The position numbers and the translations under genes were made by a program. The notes below the pieces were generated by a model. It was given only the letters and a program-made list of their open reading frames with translations. It was not told where the DNA came from and searched no databases. Positions 32,036 through 41,096 of a stretch of 64,000 nucleotides of DNA are shown here, one piece after another (position 1 is the first letter of the stretch; each line of letters opens with the position of its first letter). Source of the DNA: Mumia sp050632745. GTDB lineage: Bacteria > Actinomycetota > Actinomycetes > Propionibacteriales > Nocardioidaceae. The DNA lies in NCBI RefSeq assembly GCF_050632745.1, contig NZ_JBODSD010000006.1, positions 1-64,000 of the forward strand, in the 5' to 3' direction.

Positions 32036-33400
32036 TCAGACCTCCACGGCCGACGACTCGAGCGCGTCGGCGAGCGCCGGGTCGGTCGTACGGCGTGCGT
32101 GCGCGAGCCCGACCTCCTCGATCAGCTCGGCGGCCTTGCGCAGGCCGTCGCGCGCGCGGATGCGCTGGCCGATCTCGTCGAGCCGCGTCCGCAGGTCGGT
32201 GTCCGCGAGCAGCGTCTCCACAGCGTCGGTGAGCTCGGCGTCGGCGAAGCCGTAGGTGTCGAGGCGGATACCGAACCCGAGCTCGTGCACGCGCTGCGCG
32301 TTGTCGTACTGGTCCCAGAACAGCGGGAGGACGATCATCGGCTTGCCGAAGTGCAGCGACTCGGTCGTGGTGTTGTTGCCGCCATGGGTGATGACCAGGT
32401 CGACCTGCGGGATGACCTTGGTCTGCGGCACCATCTGGGCGCCGACCATCGTCTCGGGCAACGTCAGCTCGTCGGCGCGCGGCCCCTTGCTCACGACGAA
32501 GCGGTGGCGCGTGGTGCCGAGCACGTCGACGAGGCGCTGCATGAGCTCGAGGTCGGCGCCGCCGAGAGAGCCGAGCGAGAGGTAGATCAGCGCGGAGTCC
32601 TCGGGCCGGTCGGCGACCTCGGGAGGCAGGACGTAGTCCTCGTCGGTCTCGCGGACGCTGGAGTCGACGCGCGCCCACGTCTCGTCCAGGGGGCGGACCT
32701 CGTGGTAGTCGGCCTCCTCCGGGTAGACGTACAGGTTGAGCGTGTCGGAGGTGTGGAGGAACTCCAGCTCCGGGAGCGGGGGAGCGCCCTGCTCCTGGAC
32801 CCACGCGTCGAACGCCTCCCACATCTCCCGGTGGGTCTCGGCGAACCGCTCGCCGTAGGCGTCCCAGCCGTCGCGGTCGGCGATCGGGTAGCCGGCGAAC
32901 AGGGGCGGGAGGTCGTCGCTGCCGCGGACCTCGAGCGGGTTGCAGGACACGATCCGCACGAACGGCGCCCCGGAGGTCATCAGCGCCGGGAAGGTGACGA
33001 CGTTGTCCTCGACGATGACGTCGGGACGGTGCTCGGCGATGATCGCGCGCAGCTGCGGCTCGCAGTACCTCGCTCCGTCGATGAGCGCCTGGTAGGTCGG
33101 CGCGACGAACGACTCGAGCTGATCGATCGTGGGCTTGCGGAACTCCGGCGCGGTCTCGGCGATGAAGTCGGTCCAGAACTTGCCGGCGTCCTCCTCCTCG
33201 GCTCCCTCCGCCGGCTCGGCCAGGTCGACGAGCGCCTCGACGAAGCCGAGCGGCTCGAGCTTGCCCTTCCACGACGACTCGGCCGCGAAGACCACGGTGT
33301 GCCCGCGCTTGAGCAGGATGTCGCCGAGGCCGACGCACTGGTTGGTCGGTCCGTACGCGGACTCGGGCATGAAGAGGATCGTCAGGGGTCGGTCAGTCAT
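32036..33400 (-). CDS. GT1-family (MGT-type) glycosyltransferase
   Basis: 454 residues with the GT-B fold of UDP-glycosyl/macrolide transferases. The N-terminal acceptor domain starts LTILFMPESAYGPTNQCVGLG. The donor domain has LIYLSLGSLGGADLELMQRLVD and the nucleotide-sugar motif THGGNNTTTESLHFGKPMIVLPLFWDQYDNAQRV. It should transfer a sugar from an NDP-sugar to a small lipophilic acceptor. Its ATG overlaps the tetR stop by 8 bases, and the kinase follows directly. The pairing with an aminosugar kinase and isomerase suggests an aminosugar-modified product. Confidence 0.87.
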   Translation of the reverse strand: MTDRPLTILFMPESAYGPTNQCVGLGDILLKRGHTVVFAAESSWKGKLEPLGFVEALVDLAEPAEGAEEEDAGKFWTDFIAETAPEFRKPTIDQLESFVAPTYQALIDGARYCEPQLRAIIAEHRPDVIVEDNVVTFPALMTSGAPFVRIVSCNPLEVRGSDDLPPLFAGYPIADRDGWDAYGERFAETHREMWEAFDAWVQEQGAPPLPELEFLHTSDTLNLYVYPEEADYHEVRPLDETWARVDSSVRETDEDYVLPPEVADRPEDSALIYLSLGSLGGADLELMQRLVDVLGTTRHRFVVSKGPRADELTLPETMVGAQMVPQTKVIPQVDLVITHGGNNTTTESLHFGKPMIVLPLFWDQYDNAQRVHELGFGIRLDTYGFADAELTDAVETLLADTDLRTRLDEIGQRIRARDGLRKAAELIEEVGLAHARRTTDPALADALESSAVEV

Positions 33401-34034
33401 CGGAGGGAGTCCCTTCGTCGTCGGGCTGAGCCTTGGTGATGAGCGGGTTCCCGGTGGCGAGCCGGGCGTAGTCGAGGAGCAGCTCGCAGGCGACCTCGTG
33501 GTCGATCGTGGGGTGGCCGGCCATCATGCGGTAGCCGTACGCGTCCTCGAGGGCGACCAGGTTCCGTCCGACCGTCAGCGAGTCCTGGCGGAGCACGAAG
33601 GCGCCCTTGGCGGCACCGGTCTCGAGGATCACCTGGTACATCGCGACCTGGCGGTCGTACAGCGACGTGAGGAGCGCGCCGTAGACCGGGTGGCGTCGTG
33701 CCGCGCCGCCGAGCTCGCAGAAGAGACGGACCGCGTCGTCGTCGTTGTCGCTGGGGAGCCCGGAGCGGATCGTGCTCACGAGCTTCTCGGCCGGGTCCTC
33801 GATCGCGGCGATCGCGCGCATGCGCTCGTCGTAGAAGCGCTCGGTGCCGGCGCGGTTCGCCTCGAGGATGAGCGTCTGGACGTCCGGGTAGTGGTAGAGC
33901 ACCGCCCCCGACGTGAGCCCCGCCTGCTTGGCGATCTCGGTCAGCTTCACGTCGGCACCGTGCTCGATGACCGCCTGCTGCGTCGCACGGATGAGCGCGG
34001 CGCGGCGGTCCTTCTGGCCCTGTGTCTTTGCCAC
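33393..34034 (-). CDS. TetR-family transcriptional regulator
   Basis: 213 residues. The N-terminal HTH is clear: KDRRAALIRATQQAVIEHGADVKLTEIAKQAGLTSGAVLYHYPDVQTLILEA, followed by a helical ligand domain. The GTG start has AAGGGGG upstream. It is first in the glycosyltransferase/kinase/isomerase operon and divergent from the amine transporter operon, so it may regulate either. A TGAAGA-GT-TCTTCA palindrome lies in the shared 200-base gap. Confidence 0.88.
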   Translation of the reverse strand: MAKTQGQKDRRAALIRATQQAVIEHGADVKLTEIAKQAGLTSGAVLYHYPDVQTLILEANRAGTERFYDERMRAIAAIEDPAEKLVSTIRSGLPSDNDDDAVRLFCELGGAARRHPVYGALLTSLYDRQVAMYQVILETGAAKGAFVLRQDSLTVGRNLVALEDAYGYRMMAGHPTIDHEVACELLLDYARLATGNPLITKAQPDDEGTPSDD

Positions 34035-34100
34035 CGGACCCCCTTCTGTCGTGGTGCGCGAGGTGATTGTCCGACAGCCTCCCATCCCGCCGCCAGAATT

Positions 34101-34114
34101 TGAAGAGTTCTTCA
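34101..34114. promoter_or_regulatory. Palindrome TGAAGA-GT-TCTTCA between divergent operons
   Basis: Perfect 6-base arms with a 2-base centre, in an AT-rich patch between tetR (minus) and the PotD-like gene (plus). It is a candidate TetR operator. Confidence 0.4.
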
Positions 34115-34234
34115 GTGACGAATCTGTTTCAACGGTTTCTCTTGTGTTTCAGGGGTTGTCAAGGACTCAACGGAAGTGCAAATGTGGCCTCCACCCGCTC
34201 GCTCAACCTCGCTTCTCGCACACCTGGAGCCACC

Positions 34235-35353
34235 ATGAAGGCACTCGCGCTCACCGGCCGCCGCTCGATGGTCGCCGCGGCGTCGCTCGTCCTCGCTGCC
34301 GCGCTCGCGGCCTGCGGCGGGTCCGACGGCGACGACACGGCAGCCGCCGACCTCGATCCCGACGCGGACCTCACCAAGCAGTCGATCGTCGTGTCCAACT
34401 GGGCGGACTACATGCCCGAGGACATCGCCACGAAGTTCGAGGAGGCGACCGGTGCCTCGATGGAGGTGACCAACCACGCCACCAACGAAGAGATCATGGC
34501 CAAGCTGACCGCGGGGTCGGACTCGGGCATCGACGTCGCCTTCGTGTCCGGCCAGTTCGCGCAGGCGCTGGCGGAGCAGGGTCTCGTCGAGCCGATCCAC
34601 GCGGACCTGGTCCCGAACCTCGAGAACCTCGCCGAGCCCGCGACCAAGCTGTCGTACGACGAGGGCAACGAGTACTCCGTCCCGTACACCTGGGGCACCA
34701 CCGGCATCTGCTACCGCGCCGACCTCGTCGACGCCCCGCCGACCAGCTGGAACGACATCCTCGAGCCCGCCGACCCGTACAAGGGCAAGGTCACGATGAT
34801 GGCCACGGACCGGTGGCTGATGCTGCCGGCGCAGAAGGCCCTCGGCTACTCGGCGAACACGACCGACGAGGACGAGATGGCCGAGGTCAAGGACAAGCTC
34901 GTCGCCGCGAAGAAGAACCTCCTCGCGTACGACGACACGACCTTCTACGAGCGCCTCATCTCCGGCGAGGCCGTGATGGTCGAGGCGTGGGACGGCTGGT
35001 GCAACTACGGCACGGCCGAGAACAAGGACATCGTCTTCACCGTCCCCGAGGAGGGCAGCGACCTCTGGGTCGACACGATGGTCGTCCTCAAGACCTCGAA
35101 GAACAAGGAGGCCGCGCACGCCTTCATCAACTACCTCCTGGAGCCGGAGAACGGCGCGTGGGCGGCGGAGAACATCCTCTACAACGTCCCGAACCAGAAG
35201 GCGATGGACATGCTGCCTGCCGAGCTCAAGGCGCAGTACCCGCCGCTGCAGGTCACGGCCGAGGAGCTGCTCGAGGGTGAGTCGCTCACCGACCTCGGCG
35301 AGGCCGCGACTATGTACACCCAGCTCGTCACCGAGATCACGTCGAGCAAGTGA
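34235..35353 (+). CDS. Polyamine ABC transporter binding lipoprotein (PotD-like)
   Basis: 372 residues. The signal peptide ends in lipobox LAAC with Cys27. The mature protein is a type II binding protein of the PotD/PotF class: SIVVSNWADYMPEDIATKFEEATG, VPYTWGTTGICYRADLV, and GEAVMVEAWDGWCNYG in the ligand cleft. It should bind putrescine, spermidine or a similar amine. The start ATG has GGAG 5 bases upstream. It is first of a six-gene operon with permeases, ATPase, FAD oxidoreductase and aldehyde dehydrogenase. The exact amine cannot be deduced. Confidence 0.9.
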   Translation: MKALALTGRRSMVAAASLVLAAALAACGGSDGDDTAAADLDPDADLTKQSIVVSNWADYMPEDIATKFEEATGASMEVTNHATNEEIMAKLTAGSDSGIDVAFVSGQFAQALAEQGLVEPIHADLVPNLENLAEPATKLSYDEGNEYSVPYTWGTTGICYRADLVDAPPTSWNDILEPADPYKGKVTMMATDRWLMLPAQKALGYSANTTDEDEMAEVKDKLVAAKKNLLAYDDTTFYERLISGEAVMVEAWDGWCNYGTAENKDIVFTVPEEGSDLWVDTMVVLKTSKNKEAAHAFINYLLEPENGAWAAENILYNVPNQKAMDMLPAELKAQYPPLQVTAEELLEGESLTDLGEAATMYTQLVTEITSSK

Positions 35354-36249
35354 CCGACCTGATCAGCAGCACGCCCACCGGGAGGGGCGCCACCGAGCGC
35401 TCCTCCCGGTGGGAGCGTGCTGCGCTGCTCGTCCCCGGGCTCGGGTACGTCACGGCGTTCATGGCCGTGCCGGTCCTGCTCGTGCTCAGCTATGTGTTCT
35501 TCCAGCGCGGACGCTTCGGCGGCGTCGTGTACGAGTTCACGTGGGACAACTTCAGCCGTGCCTTCTCCGAGACCTACCGGACGGTCCTCGTCGACTCGGT
35601 GGTGATCGCCGGCGCGGCGACGCTGCTCGCGCTGCTGATCGGCTACCCGGTCGCCTACGCGATCGCGCAGCTGCCCGACCGCTGGCGCACCATCGCGCTG
35701 GTCCTGGTCGTGATCCCGTTCTGGACCAACTTCCTCGTCCGCACCTACGCGTGGATCGTGCTGCTCAGCTCGGAGGGTGTCGTGAACCGCGGGCTCGAGC
35801 GCCTCGGCGTGATCGAGGATCCGGTCACCCTGCTCTACACGCGCGGCGCCGTCGTGGTGGGACTCGTCTACGCCTACCTGCCGCTGATGATCCTCCCGCT
35901 GTACGCGTCGGTCTCACGGCTCGACCCGGAGCTTCGCGAGGCGGCGACGAACCTCGGCGCGAGCCGGTTCCGCGTCTTCCGCGACGTGACCTGGCCGCTG
36001 ACGCTGCCCGGTGTGCTGACCGGCTGCATCTTCGTGTTCGTGCCGAGCCTGGGCAACTTCGTCGTCCCCGAGCTGCTCGGCGGAGGCAAGTTCGTCATGG
36101 TCGGCAACGTCGTCCGCGACCAGTTCCTCAAGGCGCGCGACTGGCCGTTCGGGGCGACGCTCGCGCTCGTCCTCATCTTCGTGCTCGCCGTGCTGTTCTT
36201 CGTGCAGTCGCGCGTGAGCCGCCGCTACTCGACAGGAGGACCGTCGTGA
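35350..36249 (+). CDS. Polyamine ABC transporter permease (PotB-like)
   Basis: 299 residues, six membrane segments, starting with ALLVPGLGYVTAFMAVPVLLVLSY. The EAA loop is REAATNLGASRFRVFRDVTWPL near residues 196-215. A VIPFWTNFLVRTYAW segment matches PotB. The GTG start overlaps the binding-protein stop by 4 bases (GTGA). Confidence 0.92.
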   Translation: MTDLISSTPTGRGATERSSRWERAALLVPGLGYVTAFMAVPVLLVLSYVFFQRGRFGGVVYEFTWDNFSRAFSETYRTVLVDSVVIAGAATLLALLIGYPVAYAIAQLPDRWRTIALVLVVIPFWTNFLVRTYAWIVLLSSEGVVNRGLERLGVIEDPVTLLYTRGAVVVGLVYAYLPLMILPLYASVSRLDPELREAATNLGASRFRVFRDVTWPLTLPGVLTGCIFVFVPSLGNFVVPELLGGGKFVMVGNVVRDQFLKARDWPFGATLALVLIFVLAVLFFVQSRVSRRYSTGGPS

Positions 36250-37022
36250 GGTCCCTGGGGTGGCTGCGCCTGCCGCTGGCGCTGTGCCTGCTGTTCCTGT
36301 ACCTCCCGATCGCCGTGCTGGTGGTGATGTCGTTCAACGGCGGGCGCTCGGCGTTCGCGATGGACGGGATCAGCCTGCGCTGGTACGCCGAGCTCGCCGG
36401 CGACTCCGAGCTGCTGACCGCGCTGGGCAACAGCCTGGTCGTGGCGGCGGGGGCGACCGTCCTCGCCGTGGTGCTCGGGACGACGCTGGCCGTCGGTCTC
36501 ACCCGCTACACCCGGTCGTCGAGCCTCGACGCGTACGCGATGGCACCCGCGATCATGCCCGACCTCGTGCTGGCGATCGGGCTGCTCGCGTTCTACTCGC
36601 TGATCTCGATGACGCTCGGCCTGGTCTCGGTGATGCTCGCCCACGCCGTCTTCGGGATGGCGTTCGTGGTCGCGGTGGTCCGGGCGCGGCTGGTGCAGGT
36701 CGACCCCGCGCTGGAGGAGGCGTCGCGCGACCTCGGTGCGGGGGCGTTCACCACCTTCCGCCGCGTCACCCTGCCGAACATCGCTCCTGCGGTGGTCGCG
36801 GGCGCGCTGCTGACCTTCACGCTCTCGCTCGACGAGTTCGTGATCGCGTTCTTCACCAACGGCCCCACGACGCCGACCCTGCCGATCTCCATCTACTCGA
36901 TGGTCCGCTTCGGCGTGACCCCCGAGATCAACGCGCTCGCCACCGTGCTGCTGCTGGTCAGCTTCACCGTCGTGATCGCGTCCGCCCGACTGAGCCGACG
37001 TACGGAGGCCACCGATGAGTGA
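36246..37022 (+). CDS. Polyamine ABC transporter permease (PotC-like)
   Basis: 258 residues, six membrane segments (first PLALCLLFLYLPIAVLVVMSF), EAA loop EEASRDLGAGAFTTFRRVTLPN near residue 157, and TLSLDEFVIAFFTNGPTTPTLP typical of PotC. The start is GTG 36246 with AGGAGG 5 bases upstream, overlapping the PotB stop by 4 bases. With the PotB-like protein it should form the heterodimeric channel. Confidence 0.92.
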   Translation: MRSLGWLRLPLALCLLFLYLPIAVLVVMSFNGGRSAFAMDGISLRWYAELAGDSELLTALGNSLVVAAGATVLAVVLGTTLAVGLTRYTRSSSLDAYAMAPAIMPDLVLAIGLLAFYSLISMTLGLVSVMLAHAVFGMAFVVAVVRARLVQVDPALEEASRDLGAGAFTTFRRVTLPNIAPAVVAGALLTFTLSLDEFVIAFFTNGPTTPTLPISIYSMVRFGVTPEINALATVLLLVSFTVVIASARLSRRTEATDE

Positions 37023-38127
37023 CACCCACGTGACCGCGCCCAGCGCGGAACGACCCGGCGAGGAGCGACCGGCGGCGACCCGAGCACCGCTGGTCGAGCT
37101 GCGCCACGTCACCCGCAGCTTCGGCAGCGTCACCGCGCTCGACGACGTCAGCCTCACGATCGCCGAGAACGAGTTCTTCGCGCTGCTCGGCCCGTCCGGC
37201 TGCGGCAAGACCACCCTGCTGCGGGCGATCGCCGGGTTCGAGAGCCCCGACGGGGGCGAGATCCTGCTCGGCGGCGACGACCTGGTCGCCCTGCCGCCGC
37301 ACAAGCGGCCGCTCAACCTGATGTTCCAGTCGTACGCCCTGTTCCCGCACATGTCGGTCGAGCGCAACGTCGCCTACGGCCTGGAGCAGGAGAAGTTGTC
37401 GAAGGACGAGATCAGGCGTCGCGTCGGCGAGGTCCTGGAGACGGTCGGCCTGTCCGCGCAGGCGCGACGCAAGCCCCACCAGCTGTCCGGCGGGCAGCGC
37501 CAGCGGGTCGCGCTGGCTCGCGCGGTCGTCAAGCGCCCGAAGCTCCTGCTGCTCGACGAGCCGCTGTCCGCGCTCGACCGCAAGGTGCGCTCGCAGATGC
37601 AGCTCGAGCTCAAGCGCCTCCAGCAGGAGGTCGGCATCACCTTCGTGGTCGTCACCCACGACCAGGAGGAGGCGATGTCGATGGCCGACCGCCTCGCCGT
37701 GCTCGCGCACGGTCGCGTCCAGCAGGTCGCGACGCCGGTGGAGACCTACCGCCGCCCGGCCAACCTCTTCGTCGCGGACTTCATCGGCGACAGCAACCGC
37801 TTCGCCGGCACCGTCGCCGACGGTGGCCTCCGCGTCGACGCCGTCGGCCTCCTTCCGGGCCACCCGGTCGGGGACGTCGCCGGCGCCGCGCACCTCGTGG
37901 TGCGCCCGGAGGAGACGCGTCTCGGCGCGCCCGGCGCAGGCCTGATGGACGGTGTCGTGGTCGAGACGCAGTTCTACGGTGGCGTCTCGACCGTCGCGGT
38001 GGACGTCGCGGGCCACGCCGCCCCTGTGCTCTGCGCGGTCAGCGGTGTCGCCGACGTCGCGCGCGGATCCACCGTCTCCCTGACCTGGACCGCGGACGCG
38101 GCCGTGATGGTCGGGGGAGAGCTGTGA
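37015..38127 (+). CDS. Polyamine ABC transporter ATPase (PotA-like)
   Basis: 370 residues. ABC ATPase with Walker A GPSGCGKTT, Q-loop MFQSYALFPH, signature LSGGQRQR, Walker B LLLLDEP and switch VTHDQEEA. A C-terminal TOBE domain (about 270-365, LVVRPEETRLGAPG) is typical of PotA/MalK-like ATPases. Start ATG 37015 overlaps the permease by 8 bases. Confidence 0.92.
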   Translation: MSDTHVTAPSAERPGEERPAATRAPLVELRHVTRSFGSVTALDDVSLTIAENEFFALLGPSGCGKTTLLRAIAGFESPDGGEILLGGDDLVALPPHKRPLNLMFQSYALFPHMSVERNVAYGLEQEKLSKDEIRRRVGEVLETVGLSAQARRKPHQLSGGQRQRVALARAVVKRPKLLLLDEPLSALDRKVRSQMQLELKRLQQEVGITFVVVTHDQEEAMSMADRLAVLAHGRVQQVATPVETYRRPANLFVADFIGDSNRFAGTVADGGLRVDAVGLLPGHPVGDVAGAAHLVVRPEETRLGAPGAGLMDGVVVETQFYGGVSTVAVDVAGHAAPVLCAVSGVADVARGSTVSLTWTADAAVMVGGEL

Positions 38128-39518
38128 CGCGGATCGACCGGATCCTCGCCGACGCCAGCCCCACGCCGTACTGGACCGAGCGGACCCCGCCGTCGGGCGA
38201 GCCCGAGCCTCTGGTCGGTCGCGACCGCGCGGACCTCGCCGTCGTGGGCGGCGGGTTCACCGGGCTGTGGGCCGCGATCCTCGCCAAGGAGGAGGAGCCG
38301 TCGCGCGACGTGGTCGTGCTCGAGGCCGGGCGCGTCGGTGCCGGGGCCTCGGGCCGCAACGGCGGGTTCGTCTCCGACTCCCTCACGCACGGCCTGGCCC
38401 ACGGGACCGCGATGTGGCCCGAGGAGCTCGAGGACCTCGTCCGCCTCGGCCGAGAGAACGTGGCCGCGATCGCCTCCTTCGTGACGCGCGAGGGGATCGA
38501 GGCCGACCTCCGGCTGTGCGGCAAGACGGTCGTCGCGACGCGGCCGCACGAGGTGGCCGCGCTCGAGTCCTCGTACGAGACGCACCTGCGACACGGCGAG
38601 GACGTGACTCTGCTCGATGCCGACGAGGTGCGCCGCGACGTCGACTCGCCGACCTACCTCGCCGGGATGCGCGTCCGCAGCGGCGGTGGGCTGGTCGACC
38701 CGGGGCAGCTGCTGCGCGGACTCCTCGCGGCGGCGCGACGCCGCGGCGTGCGGGTCCACGAGCGCTCGGCGGTCACCGGGCTGGCCCGTCACGCCGACGG
38801 TGTCACGGTGACCACTGGTGTCGGGGAGCTCGTGGCCGGACACGTCGTCGTCGCCACGAACGCGTTCCCGCCGCTGCTGCGCCGCATCCGCGCCTACACG
38901 GTCCCCGTGTGGGACCACGTCATCGCGACGGAGCCGCTGTCGTCCGCGCAGCTGGCGGAGATCGGGTGGTCGGAGAACCAGGGCCTCACCGACTCGGGCA
39001 ACCAGTTCCACTACTACCGGCGGACGCCCGACGACCGGATCCTGTTCGGCGGGTACGACGCCATCTACTACTACGGCGGGCGTACGGCGGCCGCGCTGGC
39101 GCAGCGCGACTCGTCCCACCGGCTGCTGGTGGAGCACCTCTACGAGACCTTCCCGACGCTCGCCGGGATCGGGGTCTCGCACCGCTGGGCCGGGATCATC
39201 GACACGTCCACGCGGTTCACGCCGGTGTTCGGCACCGCGTACGCCGGGCGGCTCGCGTACGCCGTGGGCTACACCGGGCTCGGTGTGGCGTCGTCGCGGT
39301 TCGGCGCCCAGGTCGCGCTGGACCTCCTGGCACGCCGGCGCACGGAGCGGACGCGGCTGGCGGCGGTGACCGGACGGCCGGTGCCGTTCCCGCCCGAGCC
39401 GCTGCGCTACCCGGCCGTCCAGCTCACGCGGCACCAGCTCGCCCGCGAGGACGAGACCGGCCGCCGGCCGGCGTTCCTGCGGGTGCTCGACCGGTTCGGA
39501 GTGGGGTTCAACAGCTGA
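38124..39518 (+). CDS. FAD-dependent amine oxidoreductase (PuuB/DAO-like)
   Basis: 464 residues. An N-terminal dinucleotide-binding motif GGGFTG at residues 42-47 (LAVVGGGFTGLWAA), then LEAGRVGAGASGRNGGFV, the FAD segment of DAO-family enzymes related to gamma-glutamylputrescine oxidase PuuB. C-terminal HRWAGIIDTSTRFTPVFG and YAVGYTGLGVASSRFGAQVALDLL complete the flavin site. It probably oxidises the imported amine, or its glutamylated form, to an aldehyde for the next gene. GTG start overlaps the ATPase stop by 4 bases. No gamma-glutamylpolyamine synthetase is in the window, so the substrate form is uncertain. Confidence 0.87.
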   Translation: MTRIDRILADASPTPYWTERTPPSGEPEPLVGRDRADLAVVGGGFTGLWAAILAKEEEPSRDVVVLEAGRVGAGASGRNGGFVSDSLTHGLAHGTAMWPEELEDLVRLGRENVAAIASFVTREGIEADLRLCGKTVVATRPHEVAALESSYETHLRHGEDVTLLDADEVRRDVDSPTYLAGMRVRSGGGLVDPGQLLRGLLAAARRRGVRVHERSAVTGLARHADGVTVTTGVGELVAGHVVVATNAFPPLLRRIRAYTVPVWDHVIATEPLSSAQLAEIGWSENQGLTDSGNQFHYYRRTPDDRILFGGYDAIYYYGGRTAAALAQRDSSHRLLVEHLYETFPTLAGIGVSHRWAGIIDTSTRFTPVFGTAYAGRLAYAVGYTGLGVASSRFGAQVALDLLARRRTERTRLAAVTGRPVPFPPEPLRYPAVQLTRHQLAREDETGRRPAFLRVLDRFGVGFNS

Positions 39519-40993
39519 TGGAGGAGACGATGGAGTCACTGCACGGAGTGTTCGTCGACGGGGTCGCCCGCGAGGGGACCGGAGACGAGGCCACGCTGGA
39601 GGACCCCGCGACGGGGGAGGTCACCGCGCGGCTCCGGCAGGCCTCGCGCGAGGACGTGGACCTCGCGGTGGCCGCGGCTCGGGCGGCGTTCGGCCCGTGG
39701 TCGCGTCGTACGCCCGGCGACCGGGCGCGCGTCCTCCTGCGGCTCGCGGACCTCCTGGAGGAGCACGCGTCCGCCCTGACCGACCTCGAGGTCGCCGACT
39801 CCGGCAAGCCGACCGCGGTCTTCGCCGACGGCGAGCTCCCGTTCGCCGCCGACAACCTGCGCTTCTTCGCGGGGTCGGCGCGATCGCTGGAGGGCAGCGG
39901 CGCCGGGGTGCTGAGCGACGGCTACACGTCGATGCTCATCCGGCGCCCGGTGGGCGTGGTCGGCGCGGTGGCGCCGTGGAACTTCCCGCTCGTGATGGCC
40001 ATCTGGAAGCTCGGCCCCGCCCTCGCGGCCGGCAACACGATGGTGCTCAAGCCGGCGCCGACGACGCCGCGCAGCACCCTCCTGCTCGCGCGGCTCGCCG
40101 TCGAGGCCGGGATCCCCGCCGGCGTCCTCAACGTCGTGACCGGAGCCACCGACGTCGGTGAGGCGCTGGTCGCGCACCCCGACGTCGCGATGGTCTCGAT
40201 CACCGGATCCAGCCGCGCGGGACGCGCCGTGATGGGCGCCGCGGCACCGCAGACCAAGCGCGTCCACCTCGAGCTCGGCGGGAAGGCGCCGGCGCTGGTG
40301 TTCGCCGACGCCGACGTCGCCGCCGTGGCACAGGGCATCGCGATGGCCGCGACGTACAACTCCGGTCAGGACTGCACAGCGGCGACGAGGCTCTACGTCG
40401 AGCGACCGGCGTACGACGCGGTGGTCGAGGCGGTTGCGCAGCGGATGGGGGCGATCCGGTTCGGCGACCCGCGCGACAGCGCCACCGACATCGGGCCGCT
40501 CGTGTCGCGCGAGCACCGCGACCGCGTCCACGGCTTCGTCACGCGCGCCGTCGAGGCCGGGGCGACGGTGGTGTGCGGGGGAGAGGTGCCGGAGGGATCT
40601 GGTGCGCTGTACCCGCCGACGTTGGTCGCCGACGCCGAGCAGAAGTCCGAGATCGTCCAGGACGAGGTCTTCGGTCCGGTGCTCGTCGTGCTGCCGTTCG
40701 ACACCGAGGAGGACGCGATCGCGCTCGCGAACGACAGCGCGTACGGTCTCGCGTCCTCGGTGTGGACCTCCGACGTCGCGCGGGCGCTGCGTGTCACCCA
40801 CGCCCTCGAGGCAGGGGTCACCTGGGTCAACGACCACCTCCCGATCGCGTCGGAGGCGCCGCACGGTGGCGTGAAGGGGAGCGGCTTCGGCAAGGACATG
40901 AGTCACGAGGCGCTCCTCGAGTACACGGTGACGCAGCACGTGATGGTCAAGCACGCGGTCGTCGAGGCGCACGACTCGTTCCGTCCCGCGTAG
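39518..40993 (+). CDS. Aldehyde dehydrogenase (aminoaldehyde/PuuC-like)
   Basis: 491 residues, the normal ALDH length. NAD-binding APWNFPLVMAIWKLGPALAAGNTMVLKPA, catalytic Glu in HLELGGKAP, catalytic Cys in YNSGQDCTAATR and EIVQDEVFGPV are intact. The 'YNSGQDCTA' form is common in aminobutyraldehyde dehydrogenases. It should oxidise the aldehyde made by the preceding FAD enzyme. Start ATG 39518 overlaps the preceding stop (TGATG); an in-frame ATG at 39530 has GGAGG closer by and may be the true start. Confidence 0.9.
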   Translation: MEETMESLHGVFVDGVAREGTGDEATLEDPATGEVTARLRQASREDVDLAVAAARAAFGPWSRRTPGDRARVLLRLADLLEEHASALTDLEVADSGKPTAVFADGELPFAADNLRFFAGSARSLEGSGAGVLSDGYTSMLIRRPVGVVGAVAPWNFPLVMAIWKLGPALAAGNTMVLKPAPTTPRSTLLLARLAVEAGIPAGVLNVVTGATDVGEALVAHPDVAMVSITGSSRAGRAVMGAAAPQTKRVHLELGGKAPALVFADADVAAVAQGIAMAATYNSGQDCTAATRLYVERPAYDAVVEAVAQRMGAIRFGDPRDSATDIGPLVSREHRDRVHGFVTRAVEAGATVVCGGEVPEGSGALYPPTLVADAEQKSEIVQDEVFGPVLVVLPFDTEEDAIALANDSAYGLASSVWTSDVARALRVTHALEAGVTWVNDHLPIASEAPHGGVKGSGFGKDMSHEALLEYTVTQHVMVKHAVVEAHDSFRPA

Positions 40994-41008
40994 CGCTGGG
41001 GATCACGG

Positions 41009-41053
41009 CGGCGGCCCGCGAGACCTGTGGACGACGGGCTCCGCGGGCCGCCG
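41009..41053. terminator. GC-rich hairpin terminator after amine operon
   Basis: Perfect 12-base arms (41009-41020, 41042-41053), 21-base loop, 15 bases after the aldehyde dehydrogenase stop. No T-tract. Confidence 0.6.
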
Positions 41054-41096
41054 TGCGCCGTACGGTCGTGCCTCCGACCTGACCTGTGGAGGCACC

